A DNA stretch of 64,000 nt from Desulfohalovibrio reitneri. Its GTDB lineage: Bacteria > Desulfobacterota > Desulfovibrionia > Desulfovibrionales > Desulfovibrionaceae. Shown piece after piece: positions 15,851-24,746 of this stretch. The notes beneath the pieces are model-generated. The model saw only the letters and a program-made list of their open reading frames with translations. It did not search any database and was not told the DNA's origin. The stretch lies in contig NZ_JOMJ01000003.1 in NCBI RefSeq assembly GCF_000711295.1, positions 1,933,501 through 1,997,500 of the forward strand. The letters run 5' to 3'. The position numbers were made by a program, and so were the translations under genes. Numbering within the stretch: the stretch's first letter is position 1; every line of letters starts with the position of its first letter.

Positions 15851-16378
15851 ATGGGCGACGAGATGGACCAAGACAAGCTGGCCGAAGAGTGGGCCGCCGC
15901 GCTGGGCGCGGAGGAAGAAGAGGACGGCGAGGGCCTGGATCTGGGCGGCGGCGAGTCCGAACAGAACCTGGCCGACGAGTGGGCCGCTGCCCTGGCCGAC
16001 CAGGAAGAGGACGGCATCAAGAAGGAGAAGGAGCAGGACTACCTCTCCTCCCAGTCCCACGGGGCCGATTTCAAGGATTTGACGCAGGAGGCCAAGGCCC
16101 CGCGGCAGGACGGCACCAAGCGGGACCTGGACTTCATCCTGGACATCCCCCTGGAGGTCTCGGCCGAGCTGGGCCGCACCAAGCTGCTCATCAACGAGCT
16201 GCTGCAGCTGGGCCAGGGTTCGGTGGTGGAGCTGAACAAGCTGGCGGGCGAGCCGCTGGAGATCTACGTCAACGGCAAGCTGGTGGCGCGCGGCGAGGCG
16301 GTGGTCATCAACGAGAAGTTCGGCATCCGCCTGACCGACATCATCAGCCCCATCGAACGGGTGAAGCAGCTTGGCTAG
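15851..16378 (+). CDS. fliN: Flagellar motor switch protein FliN
   Basis: The 175-aa protein carries a long acidic N-terminal extension (about 1-90; two repeats of the type LAEEWAAALG/LADEWAAALAD at 9-16 and 41-49) before the C-terminal SpoA/FliN domain (about 92-175). The latter has FILDIPLEVSAELGRTKLLINELLQLGQGSVVELNKLAGEPL and VINEKFGIRLTDI. FliN forms the C-ring with FliM and FliG. The repeated WAAAL helices may be CheY- or FliH-interacting motifs; this is inference. No fliM lies beside it. Confidence 0.93.
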   Translation: MGDEMDQDKLAEEWAAALGAEEEEDGEGLDLGGGESEQNLADEWAAALADQEEDGIKKEKEQDYLSSQSHGADFKDLTQEAKAPRQDGTKRDLDFILDIPLEVSAELGRTKLLINELLQLGQGSVVELNKLAGEPLEIYVNGKLVARGEAVVINEKFGIRLTDIISPIERVKQLG

Positions 16379-16769
16379 TCCGGTTCACGCGGCCCAGGCG
16401 GCGGCCACCGCCGCCGCGCAGACGCAGCCCGGGGGCGTGCCCGACCCCACGGGCTCCATGTTCACGGTCATCGCCTCGCTGCTGCTTCTGCTGGCGGTCC
16501 TTTTCGCGGGGTTCTGGCTGCTCAGGAAGTTCGGCCACAAGGCCGGACTGAACTTGGGCGGGGGTTCCGGCAAGGGGGGCCTGAAGCTGGTGGCCCAGAT
16601 GCCCCTGGGGCCCAAAAGGTCTGTTGTTGTGGTCCGGTTCTTGAATAGGGAGATGGTACTCGGCGTGACCGAGCATTCCATCAACCTGCTCACGGAGCTG
16701 GAGCACGACAATGGCGAAACGGATTTCGCGCAAACCCTGGCGGGGCAGAGCCGCAAAGCTTCTTCTTAG
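16371..16769 (+). CDS. fliO: Flagellar export protein FliO-like
   Basis: The 132-residue frame between fliN and fliP encodes a short periplasmic N-terminus, one membrane helix (MFTVIASLLLLLAVLFAGFWLL, about 30-51) and a small cytoplasmic domain (GGLKLVAQMPLGPKRSVVVVRFLNREMVLGVTE) typical of FliO. FliO assists FliP assembly in the export gate. The start is taken as TTG 16371, overlapping the fliN stop; ATG 16458 is an alternative that would leave only the helix onward. It overlaps fliP by 59 bp. Confidence 0.82.
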   Translation: MASPVHAAQAAATAAAQTQPGGVPDPTGSMFTVIASLLLLLAVLFAGFWLLRKFGHKAGLNLGGGSGKGGLKLVAQMPLGPKRSVVVVRFLNREMVLGVTEHSINLLTELEHDNGETDFAQTLAGQSRKASS

Positions 16770-17493
16770 CCTCGCCGTCCTGCTGGCCTTGCCGGCCCTG
16801 GGCCTGGCCCAGGAGATACCCACCATTTCGCTGAACCTGGCTGGCGGCCAGACCGAGCCGGAGAAGGTCTCCCTGCTGCTGGAGATCCTCTTCGCCCTGA
16901 CGGTCCTCTCCCTCGCCCCGGCCATCATGCTCACGGTGACTTCGTTCACCCGGCTGATCATCGTTTTCCACTTCCTGCGCCAGGCCATGGGCACGGCCAC
17001 CATGCCGCCCAACCAGGTCATGATCTCCCTGGCCATTTTCCTGACGCTGGTGATCATGTTCCCCGTGGGCAAGAAAATAAACGATCAGGCCTTTCAGCCC
17101 TACATGGACCAGCAGATCGGCTTCTCCACCGCCCTGGACAGGGCCCAGGTGCCGCTGCGGGAGTTTCTCTTCAAGCACACCCGCGAGAAGGACCTTTCCA
17201 TTTTCTATTCCATCACCAAGATGGACCGCCCCCAGACCAAAGAGGACGTGCCCACCATCATGCTGGCGGCGGGCTACCTCATCAGCGAGCTCAAGACCGG
17301 CTTCACCATCGGCTTCATGATCTACATACCCTTCCTCATCCTGGACATGGTGGTGGCCTCCATCCTGCTGTCCATGGGCATGATGATGCTGCCGCCGGTC
17401 ATGATCTCGCTGCCGTTCAAAGTGCTGCTTTTCGTCATGGTCGACGGCTGGAACCTGCTGGTCGGCTCCATGGTCAACACCTACGCCATCTGA
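16711..17493 (+). CDS. fliP: Flagellar export gate protein FliP
   Basis: The 260-aa export-gate protein has a cleavable signal sequence (about 15-34, LLLSLAVLLALPALGLAQ), as usual for FliP. Membrane segments carry LTVLSLAPAIMLTVTSFTRLIIVFHFLRQAMGT and the C-terminal PFLILDMVVASILLSMGMMMLPP. KLLLF..DGWNLL near the end is also diagnostic. The start at 16711 lies inside fliO; no later ATG would keep the signal peptide. It is followed by fliQ after 10 bp. Confidence 0.96.
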   Translation: MAKRISRKPWRGRAAKLLLSLAVLLALPALGLAQEIPTISLNLAGGQTEPEKVSLLLEILFALTVLSLAPAIMLTVTSFTRLIIVFHFLRQAMGTATMPPNQVMISLAIFLTLVIMFPVGKKINDQAFQPYMDQQIGFSTALDRAQVPLREFLFKHTREKDLSIFYSITKMDRPQTKEDVPTIMLAAGYLISELKTGFTIGFMIYIPFLILDMVVASILLSMGMMMLPPVMISLPFKVLLFVMVDGWNLLVGSMVNTYAI

Positions 17494-17503
17494 GGAGGAC
17501 GCC

Positions 17504-17773
17504 GTGACACCGGAATTCGTAGTGGGATTCGCCAGGGGAGCCATCGAGCTGACCCTGACCGTGGCCCTGCCCATGCTGGCCGTGGGCCTGACGGTGGGCA
17601 TCATCGTCAGCGTGCTGCAGGCAGCCACGCAGATTCAGGAGATGACCCTGACCTTCGTCCCCAAGATCGTCTCCATCTTCATCGCCCTGATCTTCGCCTT
17701 CCCCTGGATCATGGACAAGATGATCGCCTATACCCGCAACCTCTTTTTGAGCCTGCCCAACTACATCCATTGA
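17504..17773 (+). CDS. fliQ: Flagellar export gate protein FliQ
   Basis: The 89-aa protein starts at GTG 17504 behind AGGAGGA. Two membrane helices (about 15-40 and 52-75) with the ALPMLAVGLTVGIIVSVLQAATQIQEMTLTFVPKI block are typical of FliQ. It closes the motA-fliQ operon. Its last 13 bp overlap the end of the convergent rRNA methyltransferase gene. FliR is not adjacent. Confidence 0.95.
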   Translation: MTPEFVVGFARGAIELTLTVALPMLAVGLTVGIIVSVLQAATQIQEMTLTFVPKIVSIFIALIFAFPWIMDKMIAYTRNLFLSLPNYIH

Positions 17774-18537
17774 GCACGAGCGAGAAGCGCCAGCAGCATG
17801 GCCCCGGCCTGGGCCACGCCAAGGGACTCGAAGCCGCCGGGCATGGGAATCTCCACCAAGGCGTCGCACCGCTTGGCCACGTTCGGGCGGAGGCCCTTCT
17901 CCTCGTTGCCCAGGACCAGCACGCAGGGGAAGGCGGGGTCCAGGCCGTAGGCGGACAGCGCGTTCCCGCCGCCCCCGGCGGCGCCGTAGACGAACAGGCC
18001 CCGGTCGCGGCAGACATCGAGGGATTTGGCCAAGTTGGTCACATGCGCCACGGGCAGCCGGGCCAGCGCCCCGGCCGAGGCCTTGGACGCCCCCCCTCCC
18101 AGCCTGGCCGAGCCGTGGCGGGGCAACAGCAGCCCGGCCCCGCCCAGGGCCAGCAGGCTGCGGGCCAGCGCGCCAAGGTTGCCGGTGTCCTGCACCTGGT
18201 CCAGGGCCAGCAGCACGGGCAGGGGGGCCTCGGCCACCCCGTCCAGCAGGTCGTCCAGGGAGGACAGGGGAGCGGGCGCCAGCCGGGCGGCAACGCCCTG
18301 GTGGTTGACGCCGGGAGGCACCTCCCGCTCCAGCTCGGCCCTCTCGGCCAGGCGGAAGCGGACTCCTTGCCGGCGGCAGACGTCCAGAACCTTGCCCAGG
18401 GCCCCGCCCTTGCCGCCGCGCTGCACGACCACGCTCTCAATGCGGCCGGGGGCGCTCTCAAGCCATTCCAGAACGGGCTTGCGGCCCCAGACGGTCTCGT
18501 CGGCCCCGGGGTCGCCCGGGGCGCGTTCGGAAGCCAT
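17761..18537 (-). CDS. rlmB: TrmH/RlmB-family 2'-O-ribose methyltransferase
   Basis: The 258-aa SPOUT enzyme would methylate 23S rRNA (RlmB type) using SAM. The N-terminal substrate-binding domain (about 15-90) has VWGRKPVLEWLESAPGRIESV. SPOUT motifs are LALDQVQDTGNLGALARS, CVLVLGNEEKGLRPNV and IPMPGGFESLGVAQAGAML. The last motif has Gly where most relatives have Asn (SLNV), a small deviation. The start ATG 18537 is chosen because of the AAGGAGAGG site; the longer frame is not credible. RlmB versus another TrmH-family rRNA/tRNA target is not certain. Confidence 0.87.
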   Translation of the reverse strand: MASERAPGDPGADETVWGRKPVLEWLESAPGRIESVVVQRGGKGGALGKVLDVCRRQGVRFRLAERAELEREVPPGVNHQGVAARLAPAPLSSLDDLLDGVAEAPLPVLLALDQVQDTGNLGALARSLLALGGAGLLLPRHGSARLGGGASKASAGALARLPVAHVTNLAKSLDVCRDRGLFVYGAAGGGGNALSAYGLDPAFPCVLVLGNEEKGLRPNVAKRCDALVEIPMPGGFESLGVAQAGAMLLALLARAQWM

Positions 18538-18670
18538 GAAAATCCTCTCCTTTTGGTGGGGAACGGCCCCAGGAATCGTTGCCAACCCTGGCAAAGTCAG
18601 GTAGCAGGTAGCGCATTGTAGCCGCCGCGCGCGGCAACCGCAATGAAACCAATGACCCCCCGGGAGGAAC

Positions 18671-20347
18671 ATGCGCGTTCTTCGCGTGAAAGCCCCCCTG
18701 CGTGCCGCCCTCGTCCTGTTCTGTCTCACTCTGCTCCTCGGCTGCGCAGCCAAGGCCCCCAATCAGTCCGCCGAGCCCGAATCGGCCGCCGTGTCGTCAG
18801 GCAACGAAACCGCGGCGGAAGCCGTGGAGACCAGCTCGGACAACCAGACCGTCGCCGTTGAGGAAAGCGGGAGCGTTTCCCCGGCCACGGAAGGCGAACG
18901 GCTCGACCCGGAACTGGCAGCCGAGGCGCCCGAGATTCCCCAGGAACTGACCCCGCAGCAGGAGAAGGTCCTGGAGGAAAAGACCTCCGAACTTGAATTC
19001 GAACTGGACGTCAAGGAGACTGAAACCTTCGTCCGCTATTTCAAGTACTTCACCGCCCGCGACTCCCAGGGGCGCAGCACCCGGGGCCGCCGCGCCTTCG
19101 AGCGCTGGCTGGAACGGGCCCGCCCCTACCTGCCCTACGTGCGGGAGGTCATCCGCCAGCGCGGCCTGCCCGAGGACCTCATCTTCCTGCCCTTCGCCGA
19201 GTCCGGCTACAATCCCAAGGCCTACTCCCGAGCCGGGGCCGCGGGCATGTGGCAGTTCATGCCCTTCACAGGCCGCAAGTACGGCCTGGAAGTGGACTGG
19301 TGGATCGACCAGCGCCGCGACCCCTACAAGGCCACCCACTCGGCCGTGGACTACCTGACCAGGCTGCATGAGATGTTCGACGACTGGCACCTGGCCCTGG
19401 CCGCCTACAACGCTGGCGAGGGCCGCGTGGGCCGGGCCATCAAGCGCAGCGGCTGCAACGACTACTTCGAAATGACCGAGTCGCGGCGCTACCTGCCCAG
19501 GGAAACCCGCAACTACGTGCCCAAGATTCTGGCGATTCTGAAAATCGTCAAGAATCTTGAGGAACTGGGCTTCAAGCCCATCGACTGGAACTATGACCCC
19601 AAACTCAAGGCCGTGGACGTTCCCGGCGGCACGGACCTCCTGGCCATGGCCGACGCCTCGGGCGTCCCTTGGAAGGAGTTCGAGCGGCTCAACCCCGCCT
19701 ACCGCCGCACCGTCAGCCCCCCGGACATCACCACCAAGGCCAGGCTGCCCCAGGACAAGATCCAACCCGCCCTGGCCTACCTGGAAAAGCCCGAGTCCCG
19801 GCCCTACGCGGGCTACTCACGCTACAAGGTCCGCAGCGGCGATTCCTGGTGGCGCATTTCCCGCCGCTTCCATGTGCCCATCGCCGTGCTCAAGCAGGTC
19901 AACAAGCGCTACTCCAACCTGCTCAAGCCCGGCCAGTGGCTGACCATCCCAGCCCAGGGCAAGGCCCTGGCGGTGGACACCTCCGTGGAGAAAACCCGCC
20001 AAGTGGCCAAGCGCCGGGCCAACTACACCGTCTGCAGCGGCGACACCCTCTGGGAGATCGCCCGCGCCCACCAGATCAGCCTGTCCTCGCTCAAGCAGGC
20101 CAACGGGCTGACCTCCGGACGCTACCTGCGCGTGGGGCAGAAACTCTACATCCCCGGCGGCGTTGTGGGCGGATCCAGCGGCTCCGGCGACCTGCGGGAA
20201 ATCACCTACCAGGTCCGCCGCGGCGACACCATCTGGGCCATCGCCCGCCGCTACAACGTCAACCCTTCCCACCTGCTGAGCTGGAACAACCTCACCAGGC
20301 ACAGCATCATCAGACCCGGACAGGAACTGACCATCAAGGTCGACTAG
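18671..20347 (+). CDS. mltD: Lipoprotein lytic murein transglycosylase with three LysM repeats (MltD-like)
   Basis: The 558-aa lipoprotein has a signal peptide with lipobox LLGC (Cys25), a Glu/Ala-rich linker (about 30-110), an SLT catalytic domain (about 150-270) and three LysM repeats near 382-425, 449-492 and 514-557. Catalytic Glu177 sits in LPFAESGYNPKAYSRAGAAGMWQFMP; ALAAYNAGEGRV completes the site. It cleaves peptidoglycan glycan strands in the periplasm. It follows fliQ and rlmB; wall opening for flagella is a possible but unproven role. A strong terminator follows. Confidence 0.93.
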   Translation: MRVLRVKAPLRAALVLFCLTLLLGCAAKAPNQSAEPESAAVSSGNETAAEAVETSSDNQTVAVEESGSVSPATEGERLDPELAAEAPEIPQELTPQQEKVLEEKTSELEFELDVKETETFVRYFKYFTARDSQGRSTRGRRAFERWLERARPYLPYVREVIRQRGLPEDLIFLPFAESGYNPKAYSRAGAAGMWQFMPFTGRKYGLEVDWWIDQRRDPYKATHSAVDYLTRLHEMFDDWHLALAAYNAGEGRVGRAIKRSGCNDYFEMTESRRYLPRETRNYVPKILAILKIVKNLEELGFKPIDWNYDPKLKAVDVPGGTDLLAMADASGVPWKEFERLNPAYRRTVSPPDITTKARLPQDKIQPALAYLEKPESRPYAGYSRYKVRSGDSWWRISRRFHVPIAVLKQVNKRYSNLLKPGQWLTIPAQGKALAVDTSVEKTRQVAKRRANYTVCSGDTLWEIARAHQISLSSLKQANGLTSGRYLRVGQKLYIPGGVVGGSSGSGDLREITYQVRRGDTIWAIARRYNVNPSHLLSWNNLTRHSIIRPGQELTIKVD

Positions 20348-20370
20348 GCGAATACAAGAAAAAGCCCCCG

Positions 20371-20416
20371 AGGGGTTGCAAGCGAGGCGGGACCTCGCTT
20401 GCAACCCCTCTTTTTT
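20371..20416 (+). terminator. Rho-independent terminator after the transglycosylase gene
   Basis: A 17-bp perfect stem (20371-20387 with 20393-20409) and 5-nt loop is followed by C and six T. Confidence 0.9.
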
Positions 20417-20454
20417 GGAGAGCAGAAAGCAAGGGAATACGAGGTCGGGACAGC

Positions 20455-20780
20455 GGGAGAAGGAAAAAAACCCTTTAAAAAGGGTTCATTCCTCCCCCCC
20501 CACCCTCTTTTTCCAAAGTTTCTATCGCGCGCTTCGCTCGGGGGCGTGTTGCGGTCGGGCAGCAGCCGGTGAACAACAGCCCAGTTTCGCGTCCAGCGCA
20601 TGTGACGCGAAACGGCCAGGGCAGGGATTTACCGGCTGAAAGAGTCCGGCAATCGTGGGTTCGCCGGAGTGCTTCCGCGTATCACCCTGACACGCACCCT
20701 TCCGCGAACCCACATGCAAAGTTACTTTCCCGCAGGGTCCAGGGGGCGCGTAGCGCCCTGGTCGCCGAAGGCGAAATCTT
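20455..20780 (+). repeat. Dispersed intergenic repeat, copy B
   Basis: It has the same block order as copy A: an A/T hairpin (AACCCTTT 20469-20476 with AAAGGGTT 20479-20486), the CGCTTCGCTCGGGGGCGTG block, a core palindrome TTTCGCGTC/GACGCGAAA (20585-20593 and 20604-20612) followed by GGCCAGGGCAGGGATTTACC, the ACATGCAAAGTTACTT block, and the CCAGGGGGC/GCGCCCTGG plus CGCCGAAGGCG hairpins. It lies between two convergent genes. The rest of 20348-20863 holds terminators and no credible gene. Confidence 0.78.
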
Positions 20781-20808
20781 CTCTTCCCTTCTTTTCTTCT
20801 GGGTGAGA

Positions 20809-20840
20809 GCCCGGAGAGAGGGCGGGCCCTCTCTCCGGGC
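20809..20840 (-). terminator. Hairpin downstream of the first acyl-CoA ligase gene
   Basis: A 14-bp perfect stem (20809-20822 with 20827-20840) with loop CGGG lies 23 bp after the minus-strand gene. No T-run follows, so it may be a processing or stabilising hairpin. Confidence 0.55.
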
Positions 20841-20863
20841 GCCGGAGGCGGTGCGCGGATTTT

Positions 20864-22510
20864 TTACGCTTGGTCCAGGTCGCGTTCGCGGATTTCGGCG
20901 CGTTTGATCTTGCCGGAGATGGTCTTGGGGAGTTCGGCGGCGAACTCGATGATGCGGGGGTATTTGTAGGGCGCGGTGACTTTTTTGACGTGGTCCTGGA
21001 TTTCCTTGATGAGGTCGTCCGAGGGCTCGTAGCCGGGGGAGAGGACGCAGGTGGCCTTGATGGCCTGCCCGCGCACGGGGTCGGGCACGCCGGTGACGGC
21101 GGCTTCCACCACGGAAGGGTGGGAGACGATGGCGGACTCCACCTCGAAGGGCCCGACGCGGTAGCCGGAGGATTTGATGAGGTCGTCGTTGCGGCCGAGG
21201 AACCAGAGGTAGCCGTCCTCGTCCATCCAGGCCTTGTCGCCGGTGTGGTAGTAGTCGCCGCCCATGACCTTGAAGGTCTTGCCGGGTTCGTCCAGATAGC
21301 CGGTGAACAGGCCCACGGGGCGGTTCTTGTCGATGCGCACGCAGATTTCGCCTTCCTCCCCCGGGGGGCAGAGTTCGCCGTCCGGGTCGATCAGGGCAGC
21401 CTCCCAGCCGGGCGCGGGGCGTCCGATGGAGCCGGGTTTGGGGTCCATGAAGGGGAAGGTGGCTATCTGCAGGCAGGTCTCGGTTTGGCCGTAGCCTTCG
21501 TGCAGGGGGAGGCCGGTGGCCTCGAGCCAGGCGTGGTAGACCGACTCGTTGAGCAGTTCGCCCGCGGTGGTGCAGTGACGCAGGGCGGAGAGGTCGTACT
21601 GGGAGAGGTCCTGCCGCACCAGGAAGCGGTAGACGGTGGGCGGCGCGCAGAAGCCGCTGACCTTGTGCTCGGCCAGCAGCTCCAGGAGATTGACCGGATC
21701 GAACTTGCCCCGGAAGTCCCAGGCGAACACGGCGGCCCCGGCCATCCACTGTCCGTAGAACTTGCCCCAGACGGCCTTGCCCCAGCCGGTGTCGGCCAGG
21801 GTGAAGTGCAGGTCGCCGTCGCGGAGGTTGTGCCAGTAGACGCCGGTGGTGAAGTGGCCCAGGGGGTAGGTGTGGGTATGCTCCACCATCTTGGGCAGGC
21901 CGGTGGTGCCGGAGGTGAAGAAGATGAGCAGGGCGTCGTCGCCGCCCGGTTTTTCGCCCTGGGGCTGGTAGTCGGGGGAAGCGGCCTCCACGATCTCGTC
22001 GTAGTGGCTCCAGGGCGTCTCCGCGGGCTGCCGCCCGGTCTGCACCAGCACGGTCAGGGAGGGGCACGCGGGCAGGGCCTCGTCCACCTTGGGGGTGATG
22101 GAGTCCTCGCAGACCACACCCTTGATCTTGGCGTAGTTGACCCGGAACTCCAGGTCCTTGGGCGTGAGCATGGCGGGCGAGGGCACGGCTACGGCGCCCA
22201 GCTTGTGCAGGGCCAGCATGGAGGTCCAGAATTCCACCCGGCGGTAGAGGATGAGCATGACCCGGTCGCCTTTGCGCAGGCCTTGTCCGGCCAGGGCGTT
22301 GGCCAGGCGCGCGGATTGCTCGGCGAACCAGCCGAAAGTGAATTCGCTGCGGACGCCGTCGTCGTCCACGTGGACGAGGGCGGTCTTGTCCGGCTCGGCG
22401 CGGGCCTTCTCGTCCAGGAAGTCGAAGGCGAAGTTGTAGTTTTCGGGCACCTCGAGGTGGAAGTCCCGGAGAAATTCCTCGTAGCTGTTGGGATGCAGGC
22501 GTTCCGTCAT
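20864..22510 (-). CDS. AMP-forming acyl/aryl-CoA ligase (first paralogue)
   Basis: The 548-aa ANL-superfamily enzyme activates a carboxylic acid with ATP and transfers it to CoA. The P-loop is IFFTSGTTGLPKMVEHTH (a Met replaces the usual Gly-Val). Further motifs are GYGQTE near residue 330, YHTGDKAWMDEDGYLWFLGRNDDLIKSSGYRVGP and the C-terminal catalytic Lys in PKTISGKIKRAEIR. The N-terminus (NYNFAFDFLDEKA) resembles medium-chain or benzoate-type ligases more than long-chain FadD. The start ATG 22510 is preceded by GGGAAC only. It follows an XRE-cupin regulator by 10 bp. The substrate is not known. Confidence 0.88.
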   Translation of the reverse strand: MTERLHPNSYEEFLRDFHLEVPENYNFAFDFLDEKARAEPDKTALVHVDDDGVRSEFTFGWFAEQSARLANALAGQGLRKGDRVMLILYRRVEFWTSMLALHKLGAVAVPSPAMLTPKDLEFRVNYAKIKGVVCEDSITPKVDEALPACPSLTVLVQTGRQPAETPWSHYDEIVEAASPDYQPQGEKPGGDDALLIFFTSGTTGLPKMVEHTHTYPLGHFTTGVYWHNLRDGDLHFTLADTGWGKAVWGKFYGQWMAGAAVFAWDFRGKFDPVNLLELLAEHKVSGFCAPPTVYRFLVRQDLSQYDLSALRHCTTAGELLNESVYHAWLEATGLPLHEGYGQTETCLQIATFPFMDPKPGSIGRPAPGWEAALIDPDGELCPPGEEGEICVRIDKNRPVGLFTGYLDEPGKTFKVMGGDYYHTGDKAWMDEDGYLWFLGRNDDLIKSSGYRVGPFEVESAIVSHPSVVEAAVTGVPDPVRGQAIKATCVLSPGYEPSDDLIKEIQDHVKKVTAPYKYPRIIEFAAELPKTISGKIKRAEIRERDLDQA

Positions 22511-22520
22511 GGGTTGTTCC

Positions 22521-23072
22521 CTAGATGATGACGTCGATGAAGCGGGCGGGCTTGCCGTCCAGGCCGCGCAGGCTGTGGGGTGTGTGGGAGTCGAAGTAGA
22601 GGCTGTCGCCGGGTTCCAGGACCACGGTCTTTTCCCCAAGGGTCAACTCCAGCCTGCCTTCCAGCAGGTAGATGAACTCCTGCCCGGGGTGGTGGGCGGG
22701 TTCCACTTCGCCGGGTTCCTTGGGCGGTGCGATGACTTCGAAAGGCTCCATTTTGCGCCCGGCGAAGCGGTAGGCCAGGGACTTGTAGTCGTAGGAGACG
22801 CGGCGGTCCACGGAGAGCCCCTCGTCGCGGCGGACCAGGGTGTAGGACCTGAGGTGCGGCTCGCCGCCGGAGATGAGCTCGGTGGTGTCCACGCCGCAGG
22901 CCTTGGCGGCCTTGAAGAGGAAGCTGACCGGAATCTCGTGCTCGCCGGACTCGTACCGGGCCACCTCGTCAGGCCCGGACTCGGTCTTGTCGGCCATCTC
23001 CTGGATGGTGAAGCCCACGGCCTCGCGCAGGGCGCGGAGCCTGGGGGCGATCTCCTTGTAAGCGTGTTCCAT
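22521..23072 (-). CDS. XRE-family regulator with C-terminal cupin (first copy)
   Basis: The 183-aa protein combines an N-terminal HTH (about 8-65; FTIQEMADKTESGPDEVARYESGEHEIP) with a C-terminal cupin sensor (about 105-180; HHPGQEFIYLLEGRLELTLGEKTVVLEPGDSLYFDSHTPHSLRG). Such proteins repress their own locus and respond to small molecules or metals in the cupin. It sits between the two acyl-CoA ligase genes, 12 bp from the one upstream and 10 bp from the one downstream. It probably senses the ligase substrate or product; this is inference. Confidence 0.88.
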   Translation of the reverse strand: MEHAYKEIAPRLRALREAVGFTIQEMADKTESGPDEVARYESGEHEIPVSFLFKAAKACGVDTTELISGGEPHLRSYTLVRRDEGLSVDRRVSYDYKSLAYRFAGRKMEPFEVIAPPKEPGEVEPAHHPGQEFIYLLEGRLELTLGEKTVVLEPGDSLYFDSHTPHSLRGLDGKPARFIDVII

Positions 23073-23084
23073 GTCCGGCTCTCC

Positions 23085-24743
23085 TTATTGCATGGCTTCG
23101 GGGAAGAGGTCCCCGGCCATTTCGCGCAGCTTGTATTTCTGGACCTTGCCCGAGGCGGTCATGGGATAGTCCTCCACGAAGGCCACGTATTTGGGTATCT
23201 TGTGCCAGGCGATTTGTCCCCGGCAGGAATCGCGCACGTCCTCGGGCCGTAGCTCGAACCCGGGCTGGGGCTTGACGAAGGCCCCCACCTCCTCGCCGTA
23301 TTTGCGGGAGGGCACGCCCACCACCTGCACGTCCTGGATGCCGTCGAGAGTGTAGAGGAACTCCTCAATCTCGCGGGGGTAGATATTCTCCCCGCCTCGG
23401 ATGATCATGTCCTTGAGGCGGCCGGTGATGGCCAGATAGCCCTCCTCGTCCATGACCCCCAGGTCGCCGGAGTGCAGCCAGCCGTCGGCGTCGATGGTCT
23501 CGGCGGTGGCTTTTTCTTTGTTGTAGTAGCCGTTCATGACGTTGTAGCCCCGGCAGCAGACCTCGCCCTGCTGGCCCCGGGGCAGCTCCTCGCCGGTTTC
23601 CGGGTCGGCCACTTTTACCTCGATGGCGGGCATGGCCTTGCCCACGGTCCCGGTGCGGTGGCGGATGTCGTCGTCCACCCGGGTCTGGGTCATGACGGGG
23701 GAGGCCTCGGTGAGGCCGTAGCAGATGGTGATCTCGCTCATGTGCATACGCTCCATGACCTGGCGCATGACCCGCACCGGGCAGGGCGAACCGGCCATGA
23801 TGCCGGTGCGCAGCGAGGAGTAGTCGAAGCGGTCGAAGAGCTTGTTCTCCAGGATGGCGATGAACATGGTGGGCACGCCGTAGAGGGCGGTGCATTTCTC
23901 CTGGTCCACCGAGGCCATGACGTCCACCGGCTTGAAGGCTTCCAGGATGACCATGCAGGACCCGTGGGCCACGCAGGCCAGCACCCCCAGCACGCAGCCG
24001 AAGCAGTGGAAGAGCGGCACCGGGATGCAGACCCGCTCGTCCTCGGTGAAGACCTGGTTGGCCCCGATCCAGTAGCCGTTGTTGCCGATGGAGGAGTGGC
24101 TGAGCATGACCCCCTTGGGAAAGCCGGTGGTCCCGGAGGTGTACTGCATGTTGACCACGTCGGAGGGGTCCAGGGAGGCCTGGCGCTCGGCGTAGTCCTC
24201 GTCGGAGACCATGGAGGCCATGGACAGGATCTCGGGGATGGAGGTCATGCCCCGGTGCTTTTCCTGGCCCAGGAAGAAGGCCCGGCGCAGGTGCGGGAAA
24301 TCCTTGGCGTGCAGCTCGCCGCGGGCGTTGGTGCGCAGCTCGGGGATGAGCTCGTAGAGCATGCCCACGTAGTCGGTGTCGCGGTAGCGGTCGATGACGA
24401 AGATGTTCTCGCACTCGCTCTGCTGCAGCAGGTACTTCAGCTCCGAGGACTTGTAGGAGGTGTTCACCGTGAGCAGCACCGCGCCGATCTTGGCGGTGGC
24501 GAACTGCAGGGCCACCCAGTAGGGCACGTTGGTGGCCCATACGGCCACCTTTTCGCCCCGCTGGATGCCAAGGGCCATGAGCCCCTTGGCCAGGCGGTCC
24601 ACAAGCGCGCCGAACTGGCGGTAGGTCAGGCGGAAATCACGGTCCACGTAGACCAGGGCCTCCTTTTCGGGGAAGGCGGCCACTGTCTCGTCGAGCATCT
24701 GGCCCAGGGTGATGCGGCGGACTGGCTCTGTACGCTCGGCCAT
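23085..24743 (-). CDS. AMP-forming acyl-CoA ligase, FadD-like (second paralogue)
   Basis: The 552-aa enzyme has all ANL motifs: MQYTSGTTGFPKGVMLSH, YGLTEASPVMTQT, WLHSGDLGVMDEEGYLAITGRLKDMIIRGGENIYPREIEEF and the Lys in MTASGKVQKYKLRE. The sequence resembles fatty-acyl-CoA synthetases acting on medium or branched chains. It diverges markedly from the paralogue at 20864-22510, so the two are unlikely to be a recent duplication. It follows its XRE-cupin partner with a gap of 3 bp. Confidence 0.9.
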   Translation of the reverse strand: MAERTEPVRRITLGQMLDETVAAFPEKEALVYVDRDFRLTYRQFGALVDRLAKGLMALGIQRGEKVAVWATNVPYWVALQFATAKIGAVLLTVNTSYKSSELKYLLQQSECENIFVIDRYRDTDYVGMLYELIPELRTNARGELHAKDFPHLRRAFFLGQEKHRGMTSIPEILSMASMVSDEDYAERQASLDPSDVVNMQYTSGTTGFPKGVMLSHSSIGNNGYWIGANQVFTEDERVCIPVPLFHCFGCVLGVLACVAHGSCMVILEAFKPVDVMASVDQEKCTALYGVPTMFIAILENKLFDRFDYSSLRTGIMAGSPCPVRVMRQVMERMHMSEITICYGLTEASPVMTQTRVDDDIRHRTGTVGKAMPAIEVKVADPETGEELPRGQQGEVCCRGYNVMNGYYNKEKATAETIDADGWLHSGDLGVMDEEGYLAITGRLKDMIIRGGENIYPREIEEFLYTLDGIQDVQVVGVPSRKYGEEVGAFVKPQPGFELRPEDVRDSCRGQIAWHKIPKYVAFVEDYPMTASGKVQKYKLREMAGDLFPEAMQ

Positions 24744-24746
24744 GGC

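Noticed and set aside
20500-20860. Short ORFs inside the dispersed repeat (for example around 20569-20907)
   Set aside because: The frames are not conserved between the repeat copies and have no ribosome site.
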